46,600 nucleotides of DNA. Source: Actinomycetota bacterium. Its GTDB lineage: Bacteria; Actinomycetota; Thermoleophilia; RBG-16-64-13. Shown here in pieces: positions 16,137 to 23,398 of the stretch (within the stretch, counting starts at the first letter, position 1; every line of letters starts with the position of its first letter). The notes below the pieces were generated by a model. The model saw only the letters and a program-made list of their open reading frames with translations, did no database searches and had not been told where the DNA came from. The position numbers and the translations under genes are program-made. The stretch lies in assembly GCA_018830645.1 (NCBI GenBank), contig JAHJSA010000094.1, positions 1 through 46,600 on the forward strand, read 5' to 3'.

Positions 16137-16877
16137 CTAGAGCACCATCCCCAGGAACTTCTTGGTGCGCTCTTCCCTTGGGTTGGCGATCATCTCGCGG
16201 GGGTGGCTCTCCTCGACGATCACACCTTCGTCCATGAAGATCATGCGGGTGCCCACCTCGCGGGCGAAGCCCATCTCGTGGGTGACCACAACCATGGTCA
16301 TGCCGGCGAGCGCGAGGTCCTTCATCACGTTCAGCACTTCCGCCACCAGCTCGGGGTCGAGGGCGGAGGTGACCTCGTCGAAGAGCATCATGTCGGGCTG
16401 CATGGCCAAGGCACGGGCGATCGCCACGCGCTGCTGCTGCCCACCGGAGAGCTGGTCGGGGTGGCTGTCGGCCTTCTCCGACAGCCCCACCGTGACCAGA
16501 AGGTCGCGGGCGATCCTCTCCGCCTCGGAGTGTGACTTCTTCTGCACCTTGAGCGGCGCCAGCATGACGTTCTCGAGCGCCGTCTTGTGCGGGAAGAGGT
16601 TGAAGCTCTGGAAGACCATGCCGATCTTCTGACGCACCTTGTTGACGTTGGTCTTCGAGTCGGTGATGTCTATGCCCTCGATGAGGATATGCCCCCGCTG
16701 GATCGGCTCCAGGGCGTTGATGCAGCGCAGCATGGTCGATTTGCCCGACCCGGATGGGCCGATCACCACGACCACCTCGCTCTTCGTGATCAACAGGTCG
16801 ATGCCGCGGAGCACCTCGAGGTGTCCGTAGCTCTTGTGGACGTCCTGGAGTTCGATCATCGTCGTCGGATCGCTCAA
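16137..16877 (-). CDS. Polar amino-acid ABC importer ATPase (GlnQ/GltL type)
   Basis: A 246-residue ATPase with Walker [27 protein letters not shown] at the Q-loop, signature [15 protein letters not shown], Walker [15 protein letters not shown] and [12 protein letters not shown]. The FPHKT and SALDPELV sequences are typical of the polar amino-acid (His/Glu/Gln/Arg) branch. The start is probably TTG 16877: it overlaps the permease stop (TTGA) and has GGAGGTG five to six bases upstream. ATG 16859 is an alternative but has no site before it. It works with the permease and binding protein just upstream. Confidence 0.94.
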   Translation of the reverse strand: MSDPTTMIELQDVHKSYGHLEVLRGIDLLITKSEVVVVIGPSGSGKSTMLRCINALEPIQRGHILIEGIDITDSKTNVNKVRQKIGMVFQSFNLFPHKTALENVMLAPLKVQKKSHSEAERIARDLLVTVGLSEKADSHPDQLSGGQQQRVAIARALAMQPDMMLFDEVTSALDPELVAEVLNVMKDLALAGMTMVVVTHEMGFAREVGTRMIFMDEGVIVEESHPREMIANPREERTKKFLGMVL

Positions 16878-17683
16878 CGTACACCTCCCCCCTTCGGGAG
16901 TTGAGTCGCGATGTCGGCCGACACGAGCGCGGACGGCTTATCGACGGAACCATCGGTGGGCTTTGTCCCTTTCGATCCCCGGTCACGCTTCTTCTCGAGG
17001 CGCGATGCGAGCCGGATCAAGGGGATGGTGAAGATCACGTACACCACGGCCGCGACGGCGAGCGGCGTGGGATTCGCTACCACGCCCATCTTCTCCTTCG
17101 CCGTGAAGAGGAGTTCCTGCAAGGAGATCACCGACGCGAGTGAGGTGTCTTTGATGAGCGCGATGAACTCGTTGGTGAGCGGCGGGATGACCACCTTGAT
17201 CGCTTGGGGCAGCACGACGTAGCGCATGGACTGGGCGTACGTCATCCCAAGGGAGCGCGCCGCCTCCATCTGACCGCGGTGGATTGACTCGATGCCGGCG
17301 CGGAAGACCTCCGCTGAGTAGGCGGCGTACGTGGTGGACAAGGAGACGACGGCCGCGGTGATCGGGGGCAGGATGAGGAAACGCAGCCCGGAACCTGCTC
17401 CTACGATGGCCAGCCCGGAGTAGACGAACACCAGGTTCAGGAGCAGCGGAAGCCCACGGAAGAAGTCCACATACGCCCCGGCGAACCAGCGGAGAGGCCG
17501 GAAGCGTGAGAGCCTCATCAGCGACAGGATCAGGCCCAAGACGAACGAGAACACCATGCTGAGGACCAGCAACTCGAGCACCAATGGGAGCGTTTGGAGC
17601 AGCAGAGGGAACGTCTCTTGGATGATCTCCCAATTGAGGTAGTAGCGCTGGAACGCTTCGAAGCCGTTCAGCAACGATTCCAC
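16874..17683 (-). CDS. Polar amino-acid ABC importer permease (HisM/GlnP type)
   Basis: A 269-residue permease with five predicted helices and the EAA loop [22 protein letters not shown] (about residues 141-162), which docks on the ATPase. The [16 protein letters not shown] sequence before it is typical of the His/Glu/Gln/Arg/opine family. The C-terminal 35 residues are a charged cytoplasmic tail. GTG 17683 follows AAGGGGG by six bases. It lies 206 bases after the binding-protein gene, with a terminator-like hairpin between, and overlaps the ATPase start. Confidence 0.93.
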   Translation of the reverse strand: MESLLNGFEAFQRYYLNWEIIQETFPLLLQTLPLVLELLVLSMVFSFVLGLILSLMRLSRFRPLRWFAGAYVDFFRGLPLLLNLVFVYSGLAIVGAGSGLRFLILPPITAAVVSLSTTYAAYSAEVFRAGIESIHRGQMEAARSLGMTYAQSMRYVVLPQAIKVVIPPLTNEFIALIKDTSLASVISLQELLFTAKEKMGVVANPTPLAVAAVVYVIFTIPLIRLASRLEKKRDRGSKGTKPTDGSVDKPSALVSADIATQLPKGGGVR

Positions 17684-17824
17684 TGTGATCCCCCTTCGTG
17701 CGCCGGCCCGCGGGGGCCCGGTGGCGTGCCGCGCCTCGGACAGTGTCCATACTCGGGATTGTCGCCTATTGATACCACAGGCGACCCAGGGACGTCGACG
17801 AGATCGGCGGCCCGGCGCAAAGAA

Positions 17825-17856
17825 ACCGGGGCCGGGATGATGGTCCCGGCCCCGGT
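17825..17856 (-). terminator. Intercistronic hairpin between binding protein and permease genes
   Basis: A perfect 13-bp stem (ACCGGGGCCGGGA at 17825-17837, complement at 17844-17856) with a 6-base loop. On the minus strand it is followed by TTTCTTTG, so it acts as a terminator for the binding-protein gene. Partial read-through or 3' protection would give more binding protein than permease. Confidence 0.75.
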
Positions 17857-17889
17857 AGAACGCTCACCTTCTCGGCGGGCGCACCTACG

Positions 17890-18753
17890 TTAGTTACCGC
17901 CGAACCACTTCGCGTAGATAAGGTCGTACGTTCCGTCGGCCTTGAGTTCCGCCAGGGCGGCGTTCATGGCTTCGCGCAGAGCGGTGTTCTCCTGCTTGAT
18001 GCCGTAGCCGTACTGGTCGTCGGTGCCGATCTTGCCGGTGTTGCCGAACTCGGGCTTGTCGCGCGTGTAGTACGCGTTCACCGGGGAATCGTTCACTACG
18101 GCGTCGACCCGACCAACGAACAGGTCTTGGATAGCCGCGATGCTGTTCTCATACTTCTTGATCTCTTTGACGCCCTCCACCTCTTCCACGGCGAACTGGC
18201 CGGTGGTGTCAACCTGCACACCCACGACCTTGCCCGCGAGACCCGCCTCGTCGAGGATGGGGCTCTCGACCAGGGTGGTGATGGCAAGGTTGGTGTCGAT
18301 GTAGCCGTCGGTGAAGCTGATCTGCTTCTGGCGGTCTTCGGTGATGGTCATGGCCGACATGATGATGTCGTAGCGGTCGGCCACCAGGTTCGGGATGATG
18401 CCGTCCCACCCGGTGGGCACGACTTCGGCTTCGAGGCCCATCTTCTTGGCGATGGCTGTGACGAGGTCGACGTCGAATCCGACGTAGCCGCCCGCCTCAT
18501 CGGAGAACTCGAACGGGGCGAACGAGGTGTCCGAGCCGGCCTGGAGCACGCCTTCCTTCAGGGTGGGGGGCGTCTCGATGGCGTCGGACTTCGTGACCGC
18601 CGCGACAGCCGCGTCGGCTGCGGCGATTGGATCGCCAGCGGCGGCGGCGGTCGTGGTCGTGGTCTCGGTACCCCCGCAACCCGCCACGAACGGCAGGGCG
18701 ATCAACGCCGCCAGCAGGAATACGACCGGCACGAGCAAGCTTCTCTTCAACAT
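17890..18753 (-). CDS. Polar amino-acid substrate-binding lipoprotein
   Basis: A 287-residue lipoprotein with lipobox FVAGC (Cys26), a Thr/Ala-rich linker and an SBP_bac_3 fold. DTSFAPFEFSDEAGGYVGFDVDLVTAIAKKMG is the ligand-pocket opening, GWDGIIPNLVADRYDIIMSAMTITEDRQKQISFT the middle, and YDLIYAKWFGGN the end. Proteins of this fold bind polar amino acids outside the membrane and deliver them to HisM/GlnP permeases; the downstream permease and ATPase complete the importer. ATG 18753 follows GAGGGAGG. A hairpin after the stop separates it from the permease. The specific amino acid is not evident. Confidence 0.94.
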   Translation of the reverse strand: MLKRSLLVPVVFLLAALIALPFVAGCGGTETTTTTAAAAGDPIAAADAAVAAVTKSDAIETPPTLKEGVLQAGSDTSFAPFEFSDEAGGYVGFDVDLVTAIAKKMGLEAEVVPTGWDGIIPNLVADRYDIIMSAMTITEDRQKQISFTDGYIDTNLAITTLVESPILDEAGLAGKVVGVQVDTTGQFAVEEVEGVKEIKKYENSIAAIQDLFVGRVDAVVNDSPVNAYYTRDKPEFGNTGKIGTDDQYGYGIKQENTALREAMNAALAELKADGTYDLIYAKWFGGN

Positions 18754-18805
18754 GGGCCTCCCTCAATGGTTCAGGTGTTCGATATCGCGTCAGTGCGACC
18801 ACTCA

Positions 18806-18834
18806 TTCATACCACAGCCCCCGAAGCCTGTCTA
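18806..18834 (-). promoter_or_regulatory. Promoter of the amino-acid importer operon
   Basis: On the minus strand, -35 TAGACA (18834-18829), a 17-base spacer and -10 TATGAA (18811-18806). The leader to ATG 18753 is about 46 bases and holds GAGGGAGG. It is back to back with the radical SAM promoter. Confidence 0.65.
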
Positions 18835-18849
18835 ACGCTCGGGAACCGC

Positions 18850-18855
18850 TATAAT
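18850..18855 (+). promoter_or_regulatory. -10 box of the radical SAM operon (leaderless)
   Basis: A perfect TATAAT eight bases before ATG 18864, with no Shine-Dalgarno. Transcription probably begins at or within two bases of the start codon. Confidence 0.6.
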
Positions 18856-18863
18856 CCCGCCTC

Positions 18864-19571
18864 ATGATCAGCGATGGATGCACCTCCCACGAGGGGGACG
18901 CCCGTTCCGGGCCGGCTCCGGGAGTCGTCCCCGGCCCCAACTTCACCTACCGGGGCGGCGCCAACCTCTACATCAACCTCACCAGCCGCTGCTCGGCCGG
19001 TTGCGTCTTCTGCCTGCGCGGCTTCACGCGGGAGGTGTACGGCTACGACCTCAGCCTCGCGGTCGATCAAGAGCCAGAGGCGGCCGACGTGATCGCCGCA
19101 CTGGAGCTGGAGTTCCTCGATCTTGCGCCTGAAGAGGTGGTGTTCACCGGCCTGGGCGAGCCCACCCTACGGTTCGACGTGATCCTCGCTGTCACCGAGT
19201 GGCTCGGCACGCGCCGCCTGCGTGTGAGGCTCGACACCAATGGGCACGCGGCGCTTCTGAACCCGGGCCGCGATGTGGTGGCCGAACTCGTCGCCGCCGG
19301 GCTCGCGGCTGTCTCCGTGAGCATGAACGCGCACGACGAAGTCACCTACGACCAGGTGTGCATGCCCGTCTTCTCGAAGGCATATCGGGTGGTGTTGCGC
19401 TTCATGCGGGAGTGCGTCGACGCCGGTATCGAGGTCACGGCCACAGTGGTCGACGTGCCCGAGGTCGACGTGGAAGGCGCGGCCGCCGTGGCCGACGACA
19501 TTGGCGCCGCCTTTCGCGTGCGCCGGCTCGTGCAGTCGGGGAAGACCGCGCTGAGGGGTGCGGCGCGATGA
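18864..19571 (+). CDS. Radical SAM protein, TatD-associated type
   Basis: A 235-residue radical SAM enzyme with the cluster motif C-x3-C-x2-C in SRCSAGCVFCLRGF (about residues 42-55), and the GGE-like motif GLGEPTLR near residue 95. NLYINLTSRCSAGCVFC at the start matches the short radical SAM proteins often found beside tatD. No TatD gene is here. The next gene's ATG overlaps its stop (ATGA), and it heads a coupled run with an inositol-phosphatase family protein and a second radical SAM enzyme. Reaction unknown. A leaderless promoter lies just upstream. Confidence 0.85.
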   Translation: MISDGCTSHEGDARSGPAPGVVPGPNFTYRGGANLYINLTSRCSAGCVFCLRGFTREVYGYDLSLAVDQEPEAADVIAALELEFLDLAPEEVVFTGLGEPTLRFDVILAVTEWLGTRRLRVRLDTNGHAALLNPGRDVVAELVAAGLAAVSVSMNAHDEVTYDQVCMPVFSKAYRVVLRFMRECVDAGIEVTATVVDVPEVDVEGAAAVADDIGAAFRVRRLVQSGKTALRGAAR

Positions 19572-20704
19572 GTGCCTGCGTCCCCGCGGGCGGGGAGCGC
19601 GCGGGTCATGCGCCCGCCGGTGTCGCCGCGCTGGACGCCGCGCTGGAGGCTCCACCGGAATGGCTGAGATCGCTCGTCGACGGCCTCGCGGCCGGGCTCC
19701 GTGATGTGGTAGTCCCGTGGCTCGGCGCCGCCCGTGCGCGGGGCCTCGCCGGCAGGGCTGTGGGCGGCGACGCGACCTTCGCTATCGACGAGGCTGCCGA
19801 GGCGTTCCTGGCCGAGTACCTGGCCGAGCAGGGTAGACCCGTCGCCGTCTATTCCGAGGATCGCGGCCTCGTGGAGTTCGGTCGCGGGCCGGCGGAGTTC
19901 GTGCTGATCGTGGACCCCATCGACGGGACGAGGCCCGCCGCCGCCGGCTTCGAAGCCGCGTGCGTGAGTGTCGCGGCCGCCCGTATGCGGGAACGTCCGG
20001 TCATGAGCGATGTGACCTACGGCGTGGTGCTCGAGATCAAGGAGGGCGGCGTGTTCCGCGCCGAGAGGGGTTCCGGCGTAGAGATGCGCGACGTGACCGG
20101 ACGGGAGCGTCCAGAGGCCGTCTCCGCCAACACCGACCTGTCGCGTCTCTTCTGGACCATCGGCTTCCGTGGCAGGCCTGCGTTGGAACTCGCTACCACG
20201 CTCGGAGGTCTGATAGACCGGTCGTCGGTGGACGGCGCCGTGTTCGACATCGGCAGCGCCACCTACAGCATGACCCGCCTCCTCACCGGTCAGCTCGACG
20301 CGTACATCGACGTGGGGCCCCGCATGATCGAAGTGGCTCCCTGGGTGGAAGCCCGCTTTCGGCACGTGGGCAAGGGCCATGTACTGAACAACTCTCCGTA
20401 CGACGTGGCCGCCTCCACACTGATACTCGAAGAGGCCGGTTGCATCGTAACCGACGCCGCCGGTCGCCCTCTCGGCGATCGACCCCTGCTGGGGTCAGAT
20501 GTCGCCCATCAGATGTCGGTGGTGGCCGCGGCGAACGCGGCGCTGCACGGCGCCATCCTCGACGAAGTGGCCCGGGGTATCGGGGTGTTGGTCGCCGCAG
20601 CGCCCGAGCCCGCGCCCCCGGTCGCATCCCAGCCCACAGTCGGATCCCCACCCGCAGTCGCTCCTGCGGCCGCTCCGACATCAGGAGGCGAGACGGCGTC
20701 GTGA
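19568..20704 (+). CDS. Inositol-monophosphatase-family protein, atypical
   Basis: A 378-residue protein of the Mg-dependent sugar/inositol phosphatase fold. Metal-site motifs are YSEDRG (the EExG region), DPIDGTRP (about residues 117-124) and SPYDVAASTLILEEAG near residue 280. Between GQLDAYIDVG and SPYD there is an insertion of about 30 residues compared with usual family members. The C-terminal 40 residues are Pro/Ala-rich. It could act on an inositol, sugar or nucleotide phosphate. ATG 19568 overlaps the upstream stop (ATGA) and its own stop overlaps the next start (GTGA). Confidence 0.85.
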   Translation: MSACVPAGGERAGHAPAGVAALDAALEAPPEWLRSLVDGLAAGLRDVVVPWLGAARARGLAGRAVGGDATFAIDEAAEAFLAEYLAEQGRPVAVYSEDRGLVEFGRGPAEFVLIVDPIDGTRPAAAGFEAACVSVAAARMRERPVMSDVTYGVVLEIKEGGVFRAERGSGVEMRDVTGRERPEAVSANTDLSRLFWTIGFRGRPALELATTLGGLIDRSSVDGAVFDIGSATYSMTRLLTGQLDAYIDVGPRMIEVAPWVEARFRHVGKGHVLNNSPYDVAASTLILEEAGCIVTDAAGRPLGDRPLLGSDVAHQMSVVAAANAALHGAILDEVARGIGVLVAAAPEPAPPVASQPTVGSPPAVAPAAAPTSGGETAS

Positions 20705-21723
20705 GTCGCGAGGCCCTCTTCTGGGAGTCCCTTGCCGGCGGCTCGGTGCGCTGCACCGCATGCCCGCACGTCTGCGTCATCGCCCCGAGCGGCGTGGGGT
20801 TGTGCAAGGTGCGCGGCGTGCGCGATGGTCGCCTCCACAGCTTGGTGTATGCGCATCCGGCGACGGTGGTGTCCGACGAGATCGAGAAGAAGCCCCTGTA
20901 CCACTTTCATCCGGGTACGAGGGCACTCTCCCTGGGCACGCTGGGATGCAACGTGCTGTGCGCCGGGTGCCCCAACTGGCAGATCTCGCACGCGGGCGCC
21001 AGTGAGGCCGAGCTGGCCCGCCTACCCGAGCTCTCCCCGGAGGCGGCCGTCTCGATGGCGCGGAAGCACAAGCTCGCCGGCGTGACCTGGACCTACAACG
21101 AGCCGTCGGTCTGGCCGGAATACGTGCACGATGTCGCCGCCGCCTTCAGGAAAGCCGGCCTCTACACGGCTCTCATCACCGCAGGCTACATGAGCAGGGA
21201 GGTGCTCGACTACGTGGCTCCCTTGATCGACGCATTCAAGTTCGATCTCAAAGGGCCGGACGCCGCGGCGTGGTCGAAACTCAGCAAGGTGAAAGATCCC
21301 GCGCCTTCGTTCGAAGTGGCCGTACGCGCCGCCAAGGTGCATGGATGCCACGTGGAGGTGGTCTCCAACATCGTGCCGGGTGTCAACGACGGCGAACGGA
21401 GCATGAAAGCCATGGCCGCGTGGGTACTCGAGAACCTGGGTCCGAGCACCCCCTGGCACGTCACCAGGTTCCTGCCCGACTTCGAACTCAGTCACCTGAA
21501 AGCCACCCCCATCCCCGTCTTGGAACGGGGTGCCGCCATCGGCCGCCACGTGGGCCTGCGCTTCGTATACGTGGGCAATGTGCCCGGTCACGCCAGTCGC
21601 CATACGATGTGCTCGGCCTGCGGTCGCACGGCGATACACCGTGGTCAGCTGGGTGCCGACGAGGTATGGGTGCGTGACGGCATGTGCGCCGCGTGTGGTG
21701 AGAATCTGGGCGTGGTCTCCTGA
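20701..21723 (+). CDS. AmmeMemoRadiSam-type radical SAM enzyme (PflA-like)
   Basis: A 340-residue enzyme with N-terminal CTACPHVCVIAPSGVGLCKVR, a radical SAM cluster motif C-x3-C-x2-C in GCNVLCAGCPNWQIS (about residues 83-97), then TYNEPSVWPEYV, KFDLKGPD and SNIVPGVND. A C-terminal zinc-type CSACGRTAIHR and CAACGENLG pair follows. This is the signature of the AmmeMemoRadiSam enzyme, related to pyruvate-formate-lyase activases. The AMMECR1 and Memo partners are not in this window. GTG 20701 overlaps the IMPase-like stop. Substrate unknown. Confidence 0.9.
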   Translation: MSREALFWESLAGGSVRCTACPHVCVIAPSGVGLCKVRGVRDGRLHSLVYAHPATVVSDEIEKKPLYHFHPGTRALSLGTLGCNVLCAGCPNWQISHAGASEAELARLPELSPEAAVSMARKHKLAGVTWTYNEPSVWPEYVHDVAAAFRKAGLYTALITAGYMSREVLDYVAPLIDAFKFDLKGPDAAAWSKLSKVKDPAPSFEVAVRAAKVHGCHVEVVSNIVPGVNDGERSMKAMAAWVLENLGPSTPWHVTRFLPDFELSHLKATPIPVLERGAAIGRHVGLRFVYVGNVPGHASRHTMCSACGRTAIHRGQLGADEVWVRDGMCAACGENLGVVS

Positions 21724-21737
21724 TCTGAGCCTCCGTG

Positions 21738-21767
21738 TTGCGCGCGCGGGGTCGCGCGAGGTATAAC
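21738..21767 (+). promoter_or_regulatory. Candidate promoter and long leader of the anti-sigma-like/LytTR pair
   Basis: -35 TTGCGC (21738-21743), an 18-base spacer and -10 TATAAC (21762-21767). The leader to ATG 21971 would be about 200 bases. It contains a stable GC-rich stem-loop around 21901-21938 (GGTCCGGGCCGG pairing with CCGGCCGGGCC). I recognise no known riboswitch in it. Confidence 0.4.
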
Positions 21768-21970
21768 TGTCGGCGGTCTGCGGGGCGTCGATGACTTCAC
21801 GGCCGCGTTCGCGTTGCTCCCACCGTTGTTTAGTCGTCTTGCGGGCGGGGGTAGTCTGGGTACGTGGCTCGGAGGAGTTCGCTACTCCCCTCAGAAGTGT
21901 GGTCCGGGCCGGGTGAGGACTTCTCCGGCCGGGCCGTGTCAGCCTACGTGTTGGAGGCGATTGCGAGGCA

Positions 21971-22483
21971 ATGCCGACTATGCATCATCAGGACACCGCT
22001 TCCGATTCGATTGCAGACCCTGGCCAGGAGGCCGGCTCCAGGTTCGCCCTGTCGCTCCCGGCCAAGCCGGAGTTCGTGGCCCTCTCGAGGCTCACAGTGG
22101 GTTCGTTGGGCCTCATCCTGGAACTCGACGCGGAGACGGTGGCCGATCTGAAGATCGTCTTGACGGAGGCCTGCTCCTTGGTGATGGGGTCGGGTGGCTC
22201 GGCCGACGAAGGCTCCCTGGGCGTGGACATCCACGTTGATTCGAATACCTGGAGAGTGAAGGTCGCGGGCCCGCGGGCCGGTTCCGACACTACTTCCGGC
22301 ACCACTTCCGGCGCTCCTGACCCGGCTGTCTCCGTTGCGCCGACGCCCGCGCCGGGACTCCCCGCACCCGAGTCTGACCCTGCCGGCATCTCGCTCATGT
22401 TGATCCAGGCCCTGGCCGACGAAGTCGAGTTCATCCAGGACGACTCGGGGGCGGTCCTGCGCTTCACCATACGCATGTCATGA
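21971..22483 (+). CDS. Degenerate anti-sigma-factor-like HATPase
   Basis: A 170-residue protein that resembles RsbW/SpoIIAB-type ATPases. LPAKPEFVALSRLTVGSLG is the usual N-terminus, DLKIVLTEACSLVMGSGG is the N-box region, and GISLMLIQALADEVEF is the G-box/end. The N-box normally reads EAxxN; here the Asn is replaced by Leu (EACSL), so ATP/Mg binding is doubtful. A Pro/Ala/Thr-rich insert of about 40 residues separates the halves. ATG 21971 is preceded by GCGAGG. Its stop overlaps the LytTR regulator start (TGA/ATG). It may be a non-catalytic partner-binding protein. Confidence 0.72.
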   Translation: MPTMHHQDTASDSIADPGQEAGSRFALSLPAKPEFVALSRLTVGSLGLILELDAETVADLKIVLTEACSLVMGSGGSADEGSLGVDIHVDSNTWRVKVAGPRAGSDTTSGTTSGAPDPAVSVAPTPAPGLPAPESDPAGISLMLIQALADEVEFIQDDSGAVLRFTIRMS

Positions 22484-23220
22484 AGGACACGTATCGCGCC
22501 CTCATCGTCGACGATGAAGCGCCGGCTCGATCCGAACTACGCTTCCTCCTGAATCGCCACGCGCGCATCAAGGTGGTCGGCGAAGCCTCCGGCGCGGAAG
22601 AAGCCCTGGCCCTCGCCGAGAACTTGGCGTACGACGTGGTCTTCCTCGACATCAATCTGCCCGAGATGGACGGGATCCAGGTCGCAGCCCGGCTGGCGGA
22701 AGGTGCCGACAACCCCTATGTGGTGTTCGTCACCGCCTACTCGGAGTTCGCCGTGAGCGCCTTCGAGGTGAGCGCGTTCGATTACCTGGTGAAGCCGGTG
22801 ACCGAACGCCGCATCGACCAGACCATCGACCGTCTCCTCTCCACCCTCGACGCGATATCCCGGCCGGCGCCCGATCAGCCGGCTCGCCTCGAGCGGCTGG
22901 CGGTGAACCGCAGCGACAACACCGTGCTCCTCGACCTCCACCGCATCCTCTACTTCCAGGCTGAAGGAGACTACACGCGGGTGGTTGCCCAGACCGGAAG
23001 CTACCTCGCCAACTACTCGCTCAAGGCGCTCGGCGAGCGACTCGACCCGAGGGAGTTCTTCCGCTGCCACCGCAGCTACATCGTGAACCTCTCGCACGTC
23101 TCCGAGATCATCTCCCTTCCCTCGAACACCTACGGTCTTCGTCTGGCCGACGGCAAGGACACCGTGCTGCCTTTGAGCCGGCGCCAGACGAGAGAACTGC
23201 GCAAGCGCCTGGAGTTCTAG
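22480..23220 (+). CDS. LytTR-family response regulator
   Basis: A 246-residue response regulator. The receiver domain (about residues 1-120) has IVDDEAPAR, phospho-acceptor Asp in VFLDINLPEMDG (near residue 55), Thr in FVTAYSE and Lys in YLVKPV. The LytTR DNA-binding domain (about residues 140-246) has ILYFQAEGDYTRV, FFRCHRSYIVNL and LPLSRRQTRELRKRL. Such proteins usually pair with a membrane histidine kinase of the 5TM/LytS type, which is not present here. The only neighbour is the degenerate HATPase whose stop it overlaps. Confidence 0.92.
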   Translation: MKDTYRALIVDDEAPARSELRFLLNRHARIKVVGEASGAEEALALAENLAYDVVFLDINLPEMDGIQVAARLAEGADNPYVVFVTAYSEFAVSAFEVSAFDYLVKPVTERRIDQTIDRLLSTLDAISRPAPDQPARLERLAVNRSDNTVLLDLHRILYFQAEGDYTRVVAQTGSYLANYSLKALGERLDPREFFRCHRSYIVNLSHVSEIISLPSNTYGLRLADGKDTVLPLSRRQTRELRKRLEF

Positions 23221-23337
23221 CGCGTCCTGCGACAGCGGGCCTCCAGTTGGTTATCATGGTACCTACGATGCGGCACTTCGGCCTTTCGACGGTGTCGATC
23301 GCAGATACCGATCGCCCTTCAGCGTAGGGAGGATGGC

Positions 23338-23388
23338 ATGGAGCAGCCGAGTGGGTCGAGAGGGCGCCGGCCTCTCGCCGGCTTATAG
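23338..23388 (+). CDS. Possible 16-residue leader peptide upstream of the ATP sulfurylase gene
   Basis: ATG 23338 lies five bases after GGGAGG (23327-23332), which is a better-spaced site than for the overlapping in-frame ATG 23333 of the sulfurylase frame. The peptide reads MEQPSGSRGRRPLAGL and stops at 23388, ten bases before ATG 23399. GCCGGC repeats inside it can form a small hairpin. Leader peptides before sulfur genes are known in actinobacteria, but those usually hold Cys; this one does not. Confidence 0.3.
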   Translation: MEQPSGSRGRRPLAGL

Positions 23389-23398
23389 GGGCAGCGGG

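Noticed and set aside
21768-21970. Riboswitch or tRNA in the leader before the anti-sigma-like gene
   Set aside because: Hairpins are present, but no T-loop, cobalamin, SAM or other known core motif was recognised.
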